Positions 1 through 10,645 of a stretch of 20,496 nucleotides of DNA are shown here, piece by piece; position 1 is the first letter of the stretch; every line of letters begins with the position of its first letter. This DNA comes from Isoetes engelmannii (taxonomy: Eukaryota > Streptophyta > Lycopodiopsida > Isoetales > Isoetaceae). The notes beneath the pieces were generated by a model that was given only the letters and a program-made list of their open reading frames with translations, was not told where the DNA came from and made no database searches. Location: assembly GCA_011763485.2 (NCBI GenBank), contig JAANSK020282490.1, positions 1 through 20,496 on the forward strand. The letters are read 5' to 3'. The position numbers and the translations under genes were made by a program.

Positions 1-599
1 AGTATAGACAACTCACTTCCTTCTGACCCAACATTAATTACTAACATTGACAATATTTGGAACCATACGTGATCATGATGCCGTTAATTGAGGAGGTAAG
101 TACTTCGGTAGCTTCCCTTGCAAATTGGCTTTTTCCTAGATCTGGTGGGTAAGGTTCTTGAATTGGGGACTGGAAATGATGAGTCCTGAGAAGTGTGGAC
201 AGAATATATTTCAATAAAGATTGGACAAGTTCTTGCCATACAAGAGGCATATTTAAGGAATGGCATAAATAGGCAAGGAGCCAAAAATTCATGTTTTATG
301 CAAGGAGGAAAACACAGGAAAAGCTATTTGTAATGATAAAGGATGCATCAGCAAATGGAAATATCAGAGACCATGGGATAAGATTATTTGTTTTGATTAT
401 GCTGCCAAGGAATAGAGAAGAAATGGGGAAGAAATTTATGAAAATCTCGATGTTTGCATTCTTGATGGGTATGTTTATGTATTTTTTTTCATTGAAACTT
501 CTACAGATTGGGAGTCCACTACTTTTCTTCCCTAACATTACGTTGCTCTCTTTGTTTTTAGAAATTTGCAATTCTTCACTTGTGATGAAACTGTGACAG
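1..599 (+). other. intron sequence upstream of the first visible ARMC6 exon
   Basis: This AT-rich stretch lies before the first recognisable exon and is probably intron of the armadillo-repeat gene. An in-frame TGA at 594-596 means the next exon cannot start before about 597, which supports the acceptor at 598-599. A strong donor-like GAG/gtaagt lies near 93-100, but the codons before it do not resemble the family, so I did not call an exon. Short open frames on both strands here show no recognisable domain. Confidence 0.5.
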
Positions 600-1550
600 G
601 ATGAAATCTGCAAATCTGCTGAAAAGTTAGGTGCTCTAAAGTTGGTGCTTGAGTTTCTAGATGAAGCAACAAGTTACATGAATACCACATTTGCCAAAAG
701 TGCTCTTGGTTTACTAACGCAGGTGATATGGTGTCCATAATACTGATTTTCTCTTCAGCTACCTTGGAGTATACTAACTCATAGCTTCTGCAGTTAAGTG
801 GAAGTGACGATAATAAAGATGCTATCGTATCATATGGTGGACTGGATAAGCTAGTGAGGATGGGCAATTGTTATTCAGATGATCCTAATGTTATTCAAGA
901 GGTATAAAACATGCTTTTTATATTCTCTGGAACTCTAGCAATGTTTAATTTGGTACAATAAAGACGAATCAAATGCCTGGTACTCAAAACTTAGTCTAAA
1001 AAGGCGAAGGAATAACAGATAGTTAATAGATTTTAGAGTTCTACCAATCAGATATTGAGAAGTATTTGATCATTTATTATCGCATATAAAGTGCGTCTCT
1101 TTTGGCTCATATGCTACCTGTGTATTTGATTTCTCAGATAATGACAGCGATTGCATCCTTATCACTTCGATCACCAGCAAATGCTACTAAAGCAGTTGAG
1201 GCAGGTTCAGTTGACTTGGCTGTGGAAATGATGGAGAAACACTCTTTGAAAGCCGGTGTGCAGAGACAATCCTGTCAGATGATACGCAATCTCGCTGTCC
1301 GCAATCCTGAAAACAGGTACTTCCTAAGCTTGTTCTCCTGGTATGATTTTGTCTATCATGTTGCAGACGTTATTGGTTGTGAATTAGAGATGTGTTTTTT
1401 GTGATGTGATTTTTTGAAATATGCTGCAGGCCTATTATTATTGAGAAAGGAATAGTCACGTTAATACGTGCTGCAAAGGCTAGGCACATTGGATGCAAGG
1501 ATGCAGCTTCTGCAGCTTTAAGGGATTTGGGGTTCGATGACTACCTCTGA
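600..1550 (+). CDS. ARMC6: ARMC6-like armadillo repeat protein, C-terminal part, four exons
   Basis: I read four exons: 600-722, 794-901, 1138-1316 and 1430-1550. All have GT donors and AG acceptors, and the phases join without a break into 176 residues ending with TGA at 1548-1550. The exon 3/4 join splits an Arg codon. The protein has the helix-rich, Leu/Ala-rich pattern of armadillo repeats. Recognisable blocks are DEICKSAEKLGALKLVLEFL, a GSDDNKDAIVSYGGLDKLV block, SLRSPANATKAVEAG, QMIRNLAVRNPENRPIIIEKG, and the ending ALRDLGFDDYL. These match, in order, what I recall of plant ARMC6-like C-termini, which end in a similar ALRDLGLDNY motif. Plant members are roughly 450-500 residues, so more than half the protein lies upstream of the window. 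The cellular role of plant ARMC6 is poorly known; armadillo repeats usually bind proteins. I see no break, so the gene is probably functional. Confidence 0.9.
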
Positions 1551-2159
1551 AGATTTTTCCTACAGTCTCATGTTATCTCATTTCTTGTCCAATTTTCCCA
1601 TCCATTCTTTACAGATATAAAGGATCGCTTTCTTTTGCATGCGATAATGGTTACCTAAACAAAGGGTGCCATATAATTTTTCGTGAATATGAAAACTGCA
1701 GCAGACATGTGGACAAGTGATAAATGGGGCTTGCGCCTTTCCATCTTTCCATCCATGCCACCCAATGAATGTGTTTTTCATTTGATGGTAAATTGATATA
1801 ATCAAAAGAAAGCTAGTAGCAGCATTGGAACAAGGATTTGGCATAGAAAAGCTTAAGATAATTTTTTACTATCTTTGTGTTAAAAGGACAACTTTGCTAG
1901 TGTGGGATTGACTTGGAACTTGCAACAAGCAGGCTTGTTCTAGCTCGTGAAAACGTATGAGCTACACATAGTCAAAAGGAGGATGCACCCATTGGCTACA
2001 TATTGCCATTGTTGCAGACTTGGTTATAAGGGACATGCTGACATTGCTCCTTTCAAGTATGTTGCAATCACATATAAAAGATTTGGCAAGTCTCGCCCTC
2101 CAATGTTTCTTTTTGAACATGTACATGTCTCTCAAGGTAAGGTAGGAATATTAGTAGTA
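1551..2159 (+). other. ARMC6 3' UTR and downstream spacer
   Basis: This follows the ARMC6 stop and must hold its 3' UTR, but I find no clear AATAAA close to the stop, so the cleavage site is not placed. A + strand open frame at 1947-2216 ends near a donor-like CAAG/gtaagg (about 2135-2141). It has no recognisable domain and I treat it as chance. Nothing else stands out. Confidence 0.4.
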
Positions 2160-2331
2160 ATCTCTAAACAATGCAAACATCAAGTTCAAAACATCCATGG
2201 TTTTGCTAGGTTCTAGATTTCAAACATATAGGTTGCACTTGCCCAATCTCTAAACAATGCAAACATAAAGTTCAAAACATCCATGGTTTTGCTAGGTTCT
2301 AGATTTCAAATATATAGGTTGCACTTGCCCC
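2160..2331. repeat. 86-bp tandem duplication, two copies
   Basis: Copy 1 is 2160-2245 and copy 2 is 2246-2331, directly adjacent and head to tail. They differ at about three positions by eye. The unit contains the phrases ATCTCTAAACAATGCAAACA and CCATGGTTTTGCTAGG. No coding potential is shared between the copies. The low divergence suggests a fairly recent local duplication. Confidence 0.9.
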
Positions 2332-4019
2332 ATCCCTCATGCATTCCCATGACTTCTGCACTTAAAAGAGTTTTCTAAAGCATCCACAATTACAGTCCTA
2401 TAATGTTTGCTACTTAATCATGTCCATATATGAAGAGGTTCAAGTGTAGTTCCAAAGCTTGATATTGTGTGGATGCATCTTATACTTAGCCCTTTCATGT
2501 GGAACGTGCCAATTGAGTTCCTAACTTATTGAGATGACTTCAATCTACTTGTCAAAATAAAATAAAATGATCTGTATTCCCTCAATAGGCAAATACATGT
2601 CACTTTAAGGAATGTCAAGTTTCAAGCTTTTTACTTAGATTGTTTCAAGTCTAAGACAATGAAAGGCGCAAAGAGGCTAGTTGTCTCAGATAAATACAAC
2701 TTTAGTTAGTATTGCTTCCCTTGTCTGGCACTTAAAGTACCCATGAAGTTCATTAGGTCCTTAGTAACATGACAAGATTATACATTTTTAGAATCCCGTC
2801 ACAGCTTTATTCTTTTTACTATGGATGCTTTTACTTTATCATCATTTGTGTTCTGTCTCTCTTGGAATATGAAGCCATAGATGCTTATTTCACCATTCCA
2901 TAATAAAATATAAAATGCCATATAGATGCGCATGAGGAGGACAAAATTATTGGAATGAGGGATGGATTGATGTGCAGTATGTAGAGTGTAGAAAGGAGTT
3001 ATATCGTACTCCCCTCCTTTTTTTTTTTACAGTTAAGAAAGATCGTTGAGAGTTGGTAGTACTCTTTGACGCTTTCTCCGACAATTGACACATGCTCCAC
3101 TTGAATTGTTGGATTACAAGTCATGTAACATTGCTTTTATTGTTGGCATGAGCACTGTATATTGGTGGATACATGTACTACCTATTAAATATTGGCAGGA
3201 GATACTTATAAAAGACTAAAACACCAAAGATAATGCAGACTCTGTAGAATAGTATATAATTAAAACTTCAACGAGTTATACAGTGTCGAATATGGCATAT
3301 GATGTTGGACAACTCCAGACATTATTTTGCGCAAGTATGCAATGTTAATGCTACTCATGAGCTAAGGAATGTACACATGGTCAGCATACAGTAGAATCCT
3401 TGTTGCATACTCCAGGCCTGGTTTGGCTTAGTCAGCGTTATAGAAAGAGGACCTATGCATGCTCTTACATAATTACACGCCTTGTGCTTCGTCAAAGATG
3501 CTTGTAAAAGCTCCTATATACCTTATCCCATGGCCAAAAGTGGGGAATCAAAAGTCCCAGGAGCAAGATATTTCTTGCAAGACTCTTAACATGCATTCCA
3601 TTAAAAAATGCCAATCAAATAGACATGGATGGCGTTGGTAGAAAATATTAAATTCAAGATATTGGATAACATTTCCTTTTCTAATAATATCTATGGTTGG
3701 TAGTCAATGGAATCTGTATTATAATACTAGTTATGCAGAAGAAGGCACTGGGTACGTCTTCCTACACATACATGGGGGTGCCTATCCTTGATTTGAAGTG
3801 CATACTTAAGCATGAATCCATAACTAGGGGCAGATTGATCATCTAGAAGATGTGTTCGCCAATAAGAAACTTGATTGAATGAGAGATTATGGTAGAGATG
3901 CAAGTTTGTTACCTTGAACGAGACAGGAAAAGATATGGTTTGAGGCAGTCAAGATTGCACGAGTGAAAACGGTGGAAAGATAGAGGGTTGAGAGCAGGTG
4001 AAGCTGTGACGTGAAGGAT
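2332..4019. other. intergenic AT-rich stretch, no gene seen
   Basis: I see no convincing coding frame, splice pattern, RNA gene or element end here. The longest open frame (3459-3641, +) has no recognisable motif. A run of T at about 3010-3020 is the only low-complexity feature. It may be decayed transposon DNA that can no longer be read by eye. Confidence 0.5.
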
Positions 4020-4470
4020 GGTCAAGGAGGAGGTATGGTATGAGGGAAGCAAAGGCAGGGAATGTCAAGGGGGGATCGGATCGGGCAGGTGGGCAGATAA
4101 ATTCTGAGAGAGGGGAAGCCCGAAGCGGGCCTGGGCCTTGTTATGCAGTGGAGGAGGCAACCAGAGCCAAAATGGAGAAACGTCAAGGGAAAGGCAAGCA
4201 TGGAGTGCCAACCTTGCACATGCAACCATAGGATATTTAGGGATCTCATCCCATGTAAATCACGTAACCAAGCCAAGGAAAAAAATATAAAACCAGCGGG
4301 CGAATTGGGGGGCGCCACGTGGGGGTTGCTTGCGGGGCAGAAAGGAGGCGATCATGTGACCCGGCCTGCCATGTCAGACAATCATGCCTGACCGTGCCAG
4401 CGGGGCCAGCAGGCAGCGTAACTGCCGTTGCTGACCCCGGAAGCAGGGCCCATGACATGTGTGCCTTGTT
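4020..4470 (+). promoter_or_regulatory. GC-rich island with TATA box and G-box
   Basis: This block is much richer in G and C than its flanks and changes strand bias: purine-rich on the + strand up to about 4300, then C-rich. It holds a TATAAAA at 4286-4292 and a perfect palindromic G-box CCACGTGG at 4315-4322, next to GGCGCC at 4311-4316. G-boxes bind bZIP and bHLH factors in plants. A + strand transcript would start near 4320 and run into the pyrimidine-rich tract downstream, a layout often seen in plant leaders. No credible protein follows, so it could be an orphan promoter, a promoter of a non-coding RNA, an old LTR, or chance. The G-box lies downstream of the TATA box, which is unusual for a promoter element. 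Confidence 0.3.
4315..4322. promoter_or_regulatory. palindromic G-box CCACGTGG
   Basis: Perfect 8-bp palindrome with an ACGT core inside the GC-rich island. Such sites bind plant bZIP and bHLH proteins. One site of this length can also arise by chance. Confidence 0.35.
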
Positions 4471-4479
4471 TGGGGCCTC

Positions 4480-4690
4480 GTTTCTGTTCTTGTTTTTCAA
4501 GTCACCGCTTTTCTTCCCTTTTTTGGGTTCGGTTTCCCTCCACCTTGCACCATGGAAAACGTTAGGCTTCCCCTTTTTTTTAACACTTTATTTTTTCGTT
4601 TCCGTGGTACCCCCTTTTGTGCCGTATTCCTTGGTTTCGGTATCTTGTTCCTTGCTTTTGTTGACCCCATAACTTGCTTCTTCTTCTTCT
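4480..4690. repeat. pyrimidine-rich tract
   Basis: The + strand is strongly C/T-rich over about 210 bases, with several T runs and a final TTCTTCTTCTTC-like run near 4678-4690. Open frames across it on either strand are Phe/Leu/Pro-rich or Lys/Arg-rich by composition alone. It could be a leader, an ordinary low-complexity tract, or part of a degraded element. Confidence 0.6.
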
Positions 4691-4730
4691 CACATGAAAC
4701 TACGCTCTTCATGCCCTCTTGACCAACACG

Positions 4731-4800
4731 AAATAACAAACAAAAACAATAAATTAATTAATAAATAAATAAAATGAATAAATAAAGTAAATAAATATAT
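4731..4800. repeat. A/T-rich microsatellite of AATAA and TAAA type
   Basis: The stretch consists almost only of interspersed AATAA, TAAA and TTAATTAA words with few G or C. It looks like an imperfect tetra- or pentanucleotide microsatellite. Several AATAAA words occur in it by composition and should not be read as poly(A) signals without a transcript. Confidence 0.8.
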
Positions 4801-4842
4801 CCCTCCACAAAGCATTTTCCTTTCCAACCAAAAAAAGAGAAG

Positions 4843-4916
4843 ATACTATCACCACTACACTCAACACCATGTAGGAAATATACTATCAACACTACACTCA
4901 ACACCATGTATACCCT
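4843..4916. repeat. 37-bp tandem duplication, two copies
   Basis: Copies at 4843-4879 and 4880-4916 share the phrase CACTACACTCAACACCATGT. The first 31 or so bases match with one difference, and the last few diverge. No function is evident. Confidence 0.85.
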
Positions 4917-5338
4917 GGGACCCTCCTGCAGACCCCTCCCATACATCTCGTTAGCACGCTTAAACTAAATTAATTAAACCATAAATATGCCTCCCCCATT
5001 ACCACACATCATGGATTCCAAACTACCTCCGCGCCTAGTATCATGCATCATGCAAGTGTTTCATCCTATCTCATCCTATCGCACGACTCCACCACCTCAA
5101 ATTCATTCGACCAATGCTGCACGATTTCAACAAACTTGTCATATCTGCTTCAGTGATTCCCAGCCCTGTAGATTCCTCACACTATTGCATGTCTTCATAT
5201 TCCTATACACAACATGCACATAGCCCAAGACCAAAATGTGTAATTGTGGCATATGCCCTCCAACTATTTTCATGCAGTCATGCAAACATGTCTTAGAAGA
5301 AGAAAATGAAGCATCAAGATTAGCAGGTAGCAATATTA
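4917..5338. other. spacer, no gene seen
   Basis: Open frames on the + strand at 4987-5223 and 5114-5296 overlap in different frames and carry no recognisable motif. A short CATCCTATCT/CATCCTATCG doublet lies near 5062-5083. Nothing else can be supported. Confidence 0.45.
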
Positions 5339-5598
5339 GCTTACTTATCTTGGACCCAACTGATATCATGTCTTGCGTATAAGTTTAACCTTGTGCTATG
5401 TTCACACGTCTTGCCAAAGCTCGACTAATTTGGGGATTGATTGAACGAGGGTTCAGTATCACCTTACTTACCTTGGACCCCAACTCTGTGTCATGGATGG
5501 CATATACATTTAGTTTGGCCATGTCTTGCATATAAGTCTAACCCTCTGCTATATCTTACACGCCTTGCCAAAGCCATTCTATAGGTAGACCAGTTTGG
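5339..5598. repeat. diverged tandem duplication of about 100-137 bp
   Basis: The first copy (about 5339-5440) and second copy (about 5462-5598) share CTTACTTA-C/T-CTTGGACCC, ATGTCTTGC-G/A-TATAAG, TAACC-T/C-T, and CTTGCCAAAGC in the same order. The offset changes from 123 to 153 bases because the second copy has about 30 extra bases after the first block. The copies have drifted much more than the 86-bp duplication at 2160. Confidence 0.75.
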
Positions 5599-6286
5599 CG
5601 ATATTCAGCTACTTGGACAAACTTCCTTCAGCAAAGCCACAAAAACAAGCAAGCTTCATCACCTACATTGTCTCACATGCCTCCCCAGTCCTCCACGTGC
5701 CTGGAAATTGTTGTGCATTGCTTAACCAAATATACCAACTTTACAGCCCACGAAAGATAGCTAACATCTCCTTCCCAGAGGAGGTTCAGAGGCACTAAAT
5801 GATTGCTTTATGGTGTTTATGCACAAGGGCCCGTCCAGAGCATCCTTCTATGATTCAATAATTTGCACACTTCGGAGTCCTAGCATACTGCCAAATATGT
5901 CGAAGAAGACATTACCAATCATGATGCTCTAGAGGCATTTCTTAATCCCAACTATACTATTGACTTCAAAAGTTGAATATTTCCCATGTCCTTAACTACG
6001 AATATTTCATTGTGAGCTTAAAAACATTATGCGTGTCTCCCTCTCCTAGACATCGCATGTTTAGATATTTAAATAAAACAAAGCCAAAAGGCAACCATTT
6101 TATATTGAAGAATATCCTGTATGATTTGGGCACTATTACATGATGGCCGAGATGGAGTAAAAAAATCGTGATGTTTATGTCTCGACAATCTATCTCGCCT
6201 TCTTATGTAGACATTAGTAAGAGCGATATGAATAAGCTAGTATGAGTTCATGTAAAGGCCATCTGATCTAGATTTCTACGGAGTAG
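5599..6286. other. spacer, no gene seen
   Basis: AT-rich DNA without a supported gene. A + strand open frame at 5595-5798 has no recognisable domain. I see no splice-bounded exon, RNA gene or element end. Confidence 0.45.
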
Positions 6287-6501
6287 ATAACGCCTTGGTC
6301 AGAGGGCATTATGGGAATAAAATTCAAGGGCAATATGGTCATGGCCAAAATGGCGAGGGCGTGCGGCACGAGATTTTTTTCCCATTAACGCCCGAGGGCC
6401 AAGGCGTTATCTCCCTTAACACCCTGCTCCGAGGGTGTTATGAGCCTTCGTGATAATGCCCTAGGGCGTTATGGGGCTTTGTGATAATGCCCTAGGGCGT
6501 T
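6287..6501. repeat. array of five short hairpins built on TAACGCCC / GGGCGTTA
   Basis: One word and its reverse complement alternate five times: ATAACGCC with GGGCATTAT (6287-6312), TTAACGCCC with GGCGTTAT (6385-6410), TTAACACCC with GGGTGTTAT (6416-6441), then the near-palindrome ATAATGCCCTAGGGCGTTAT (6453-6472) and its copy (6484-6501). The last part is also a 31-bp direct tandem repeat (units 6433-6463 and 6464-6494, then a partial third). In the third pair TAACACCC and GGGTGTTA stay complementary although the word has changed, which suggests that pairing, or gene conversion between arms, kept the arms matched. Possible readings are a foldback element, a hairpin-forming end of a DNA transposon, or a structured non-coding RNA. 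No function is shown. Confidence 0.75.
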
Positions 6502-7020
6502 GAGGTTGTTTTAGCCATAAAAACCCAAGGAGCAATGTGTTAAGGATAGATATTATCATTGTGAGACATCCTTATTATGTCTTGCAAGTGTTATTTGAAA
6601 TATTTTTTGCTTGAGACTACCATGCTCATAATGGAACGAACCTCATGCAAGTATGTACTCTAGTAGACAATATATTTTTATGAACTAATAAATTGTTTAT
6701 CCATGCGACTATCGATGCAATCCTGTTTTTCCCCGAAGGACGCAAAACTATCAAAAAAAATTATGCACATAAATGAAGGACTGAAAACTCAATTGAAGGA
6801 ATGCCCACTAAACCAAAAACACCCGCTACCTTGCAACACACAATATCTAAATGACTAAGTATGAAGCAAACCATAAGCTTAAGTTCGATCATTAATTTTA
6901 GTTAATATTTCAAATCAATTCCCCTAAAACACATTTTTGTTTCGGTGCATATTCACACAAGAGGTACCTCAGGTCCTTGAGAGCATTTGGGTCAACATAT
7001 TCATTTGTTTCTTTGTGCAG
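6502..7020. other. spacer before LINE A, no gene seen
   Basis: AT-rich DNA without a supported gene or an element end I can define. A + strand open frame starting at 6937 runs into the antisense of LINE A and is treated as a shadow. If LINE A has a poly(A) remnant or target-site duplication here, I could not find it. Confidence 0.4.
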
Positions 7021-7029
7021 GACGTTGAC

Positions 7030-7035
7030 TTTATT
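7030..7035 (-). terminator. AATAAA poly(A) signal of LINE A
   Basis: On the - strand a T-rich stretch is followed by TTGATGAATAAAG about 130 bases after the ORF2 stop at 7164-7162. This is the expected place for the poly(A) signal of a plant L1. No adenine tail follows in the present sequence. Confidence 0.45.
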
Positions 7036-7161
7036 CATCAATTAAAAAAAGAATATATTAAAATTAAATGCAAAGATAGGACTATGATCCCAGTGGACAA
7101 ACTAATTCAGCTGAGCACGACCACCTGTCTAGGCATAGAAATGAATCCGAAGGTAAGTTTC

Positions 7162-10100
7162 TCAAATCAATACTTTCTTCACTTGAGCAAGAGAAGAACA
7201 ATGATAAGCCATAACAATTTTCTTCTGTGTCCACTGAAGGAGAATCTCATCTACAATGTCCATGCCCTTAAAGATATACAGTCTCCTTCTCTTCCAGAAC
7301 GAACACATGAGCCAATCACAATCAAGATGAAAAGCTCGTTTTCGCAGTTTGTTGAACTATGCATCAGGGTAAATAGCAAGAAAAATATGCTGGCTAGACA
7401 GAGACCAAATATAGTTAACAATCAAGACCATGCCAATCAAACCCTCTCACATAAGAAAAAGCAATGCTCAATACTCTCCTTTGCTTACATAGAGGACATA
7501 ACCTGAAATCCGATATGGACCAGTCTGTTGACTTTGACGCATTAGTTGCCACCATAAAACTTCCACCTTTGAATGAAGCAACTTAATCCACACCCATGTT
7601 CAAACACTTTTCCACTATGTCTGAGGGACCTAAAGATGCCACTTATTAGAGGGAGGCAAGATTTCATTATGCAGAAGCAATTCATAAATAGAAGAAACAA
7701 AGCGCGCCGACTTGATACCCTGGTTGCAACCCGATACGATTACTTCAATATGCGAACCAGAATCCTGTTGCAACAATACATCAATACGAGTCCAAATTAC
7801 TCTATCACATCTGTACAACAAGAATTTTGTTCTGAATGCTTTCCATGACAGGAGATGGATAGACTCATACCAAGCTGTAATAGTGCTTATAAAACTGCTA
7901 TACATTGTCGTTGTGTCTTTAAAGGACAACAACACTTTGAGCCATATTCTCTAGAGTGTCCTGCAAAGGAATCCACCAGCATGGAGTAGATAACTGAAAA
8001 CATGCCTCGAGATTGATACAAAAGAAAGATCTAACAATGTCCCAAGTACAAGCAACCCCTTTACAAAGGGAGAAGCATTAGGGTATGGATGTAGATGATA
8101 AAGCAAAGCCCAAGGAAGGAGGGGCTTAATGGTAGCCTTATGAAATAGAATACAATGTTGAATTGATTGCATTAACAACCTCAAACCAGGAGAATCATCC
8201 TCACCAACAAGAATCGCCCAAATAAATTTAACCTTACTTTGGATGTAAATATCTAGCATTCCAAGGCCACTAGTTACCTTAGATTTCATGCACTTGTCCC
8301 AAGCAACCATGACCACAACTCCTTCCTCATTTCCATTCCTTATGAAGTTCCTATTGATACACATTATCTTCTCCATCTTACACTGAGGGGCTTGTAGAGC
8401 AGATGCTATGTAAACATGAGTATTTAGTGATTCTTCGGGGTATAAATAGTTTAGCTGTATTCCACCAAAATAAGTACTTCTGTATCCCAAACATCCGAAT
8501 CAGAGACGTGAAAGGGATACCAAACAACTTTGTGGTCTTGCCATGCAGAAGCACCTTCTATGGATAGTCCAAAATACAAGGAGAGATAGGACTGTCCAAC
8601 GTCCACAAGGCTACCCACACGAAATCCTGATGCTAAGGAGAATGTGTCAAGAGCTTAGCATTATGAAGATTTCTAGGCTCAGCAATTAGAAAAGGAAAAG
8701 TAGTGTCACTATATTGATTACATACCTCCTGAAAACCATATGCCATTGGCAAACCTTGAATGATGCCATCCCTGGTCGCCACGAAAAAAAAAAGGGGCTG
8801 GGATAGTACTTCTGCCACAATTGTGAAGAGCAAAAGTGCTAAAGTACAGCCTTGCCGAATTCTTCTACCCACTACAAAAATTTAAGATGGCTTGCCCTGA
8901 AAAAATACAGTGGACCTTGCTGAAGTATGAAGCGTCGTAACATTTCTTGTAAATGACTCCCCAAATCCAAGAACAAGAAGTCACTTCTCCAAGAATCCCC
9001 AATCAGCACTATCATATGCTTTAGCAAAATCAAGCTCAAAGTACATCACTCTATGACCTTGTAACTGGGCCCAATACATCCCCTTATATGCCGCAACCAC
9101 ATTGTTGAGAATGTATCGGCGAGAGAGAAACCTAGATTGTATTGAAGAGATAGATTCAGCCAAAATATCTTAAATAGTCTTGGGTTCCTTTCTCTTTGGA
9201 ATGAGGGAGATGCAACACGTGTTCAAAATCTTATCAAGGCATCTAAATCAATGAAACTCACAGAAAGCATCATATATATCATCCTCCAACCAGTCCCAAC
9301 ACTTCTGGAAGAATTCCAGAGGACCTTCATAATAGTGGACTCAATAAGCAACATTTGCTCTTCAGAAATAATATGATGTACCTTAGTCAACACATCAGAT
9401 TGCATGTCCTCTTGAAAAGGCAACGGGTGTCTTGCAATTAATGAAGAAAAGTGATGATAGATGCATAAGATCAACGATAAGAGAGCCATCCGACAACTCT
9501 AAAGAATATATAGAAGTAGCGAGTTTCCTTCTCCTTGTAGCAGCAAAAACGAAGCGTGTACATCTATCTCCATCCTTGAATTACTGCAACCATGCCTTCA
9601 ATTTGGCTTTAATAACTTTCACAGTTTTGATATCATGATCTGAGATAGCAACTCCTTTTCTCTAACTCCATTTGTAGAAGCATGAGCATGGAGCCGCTCT
9701 AATTCTTGGTACAATTAAGTCAATTATCCTCTAGCTTCAACAACTCTTTCCCATTCTTCTGCAAATGATCTCACTACGACAATACCGCAACTATCCCAGA
9801 CATACCCCTACGAGGTGAGAAGGCTCGAGACCAAACCCGGTGACAAACAACTTTGAACTCATCATCCTCCAAGTATCTGATATCAAGTTTAAAGTAAGTT
9901 TTAGTTGGTCTATGACAATTAGCCATATCATTAGATAGGAGTTGAGGATTATGATCAAGCACAGAACTATCCAAAAATTTCGAGTGACAAAAATTTGCCA
10001 ACAAAGCAGCTGCATAAATATTAAAATATCCTCTATCATGCCTTGCATATGCTTTGTCAGTTCCCGTCTAACCATTACACCACGTGAAGGACTGATCACC

Positions 10101-10641
10101 ATCAATCTTTATAAGTTGATAGTCATCTAAAATGTGTAACCATTGTTCTCGCTCGAAACCTTGCACCACTTTAGAACCCCGACCGTTTCTATCTCTTTCC
10201 AACTCGACCATATTAAAGTCTCCAACCAGCAACCATGTGACATTCTGCCAAAGTTGGAAGATTTTTACTCCTCACAGTTGCGGACAAAGCACCATGCTGA
10301 CGAGGTCTATTATGTGCATACACGTTTATCAAACTCCATTCTTGGACCTTATCTTTCCACTTGACTATTATCCATCGAGTAAATATATATGTTTGAGTAA
10401 AAGTAATATCCACAGAGGACTTCAATGCAGTAAGCACACCAGCCTTAGATGCGCCAGCAGAAGACACCAGGACATTATAGTCATGTCCAAAACATTAGCT
10501 ACCTCATTTACATCACCTAGACGACATTTATACTCTTAAAGGCAGCAAAATGTTGTAGACAACTTAGACAGACAGAGAGAGAACCTGCTCCTTTCACTTG
10601 GGAAGAAGTCCTCTCCTCACGTTCCAAGATACAAGGTTCAT
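7162..10641 (-). pseudogene. LINE A ORF2 remnant: endonuclease, reverse transcriptase, zinc-binding end
   Basis: ORF2 nicks target DNA and copies the element RNA there. I place its start at the ATG at 10641-10639, reading MNLVSWNVRRGL, the usual AP-type endonuclease opening. The domain continues with IIVKWKDKVQEWSLINVYAH and AECHMVAG (10467-10213) and ends with LDHNPQLL near 9956-9933. The reverse transcriptase shows SRRYILNNVV and LDFAKAYDSADW (9163-8981, both Asp present), RRIRQGCTLALLLF (8866-8825), and YSDTT at 8713-8699 where YADDT is expected, so one catalytic Asp is missing. A 179-residue open piece (8490-7951) matches the L1 C-terminal region, for example ATIKPLLPWALLYH and NASPFVKGLL. 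CPLCKQ (about 7500) marks the zf-RVT finger, followed by WLMCSFWKRRRLYIFKG. About 1160 codons, near the plant L1 norm. Many stops and frameshifts. Confidence 0.85.
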
Positions 10642-10645
10642 GAGC

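Noticed and set aside
41-292. 83-residue - strand open frame considered as retroelement polyprotein
   Set aside because: I could not match it to any conserved block of a known family. It lies in a probable ARMC6 intron.
1947-2216. 89-residue open frame on the + strand with a donor-like site near its end
   Set aside because: No recognisable domain, and the frame runs into the 86-bp duplication. Not supported as an exon.
4319-4722. Overlapping + strand open frames, one starting in a good ATG context at 4551
   Set aside because: The proteins are Phe/Leu/Pro-rich because the DNA is pyrimidine-rich. No domain, no splice evidence and no conserved motif.
6937-7506. 189-residue open frame on the + strand
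   Set aside because: Most of it is antisense to the LINE A C-terminus and 3' UTR, where the - strand shows the zf-RVT motif. It has no recognisable domain; only the exon-like 7021-7152 part is kept as a low-interest finding.
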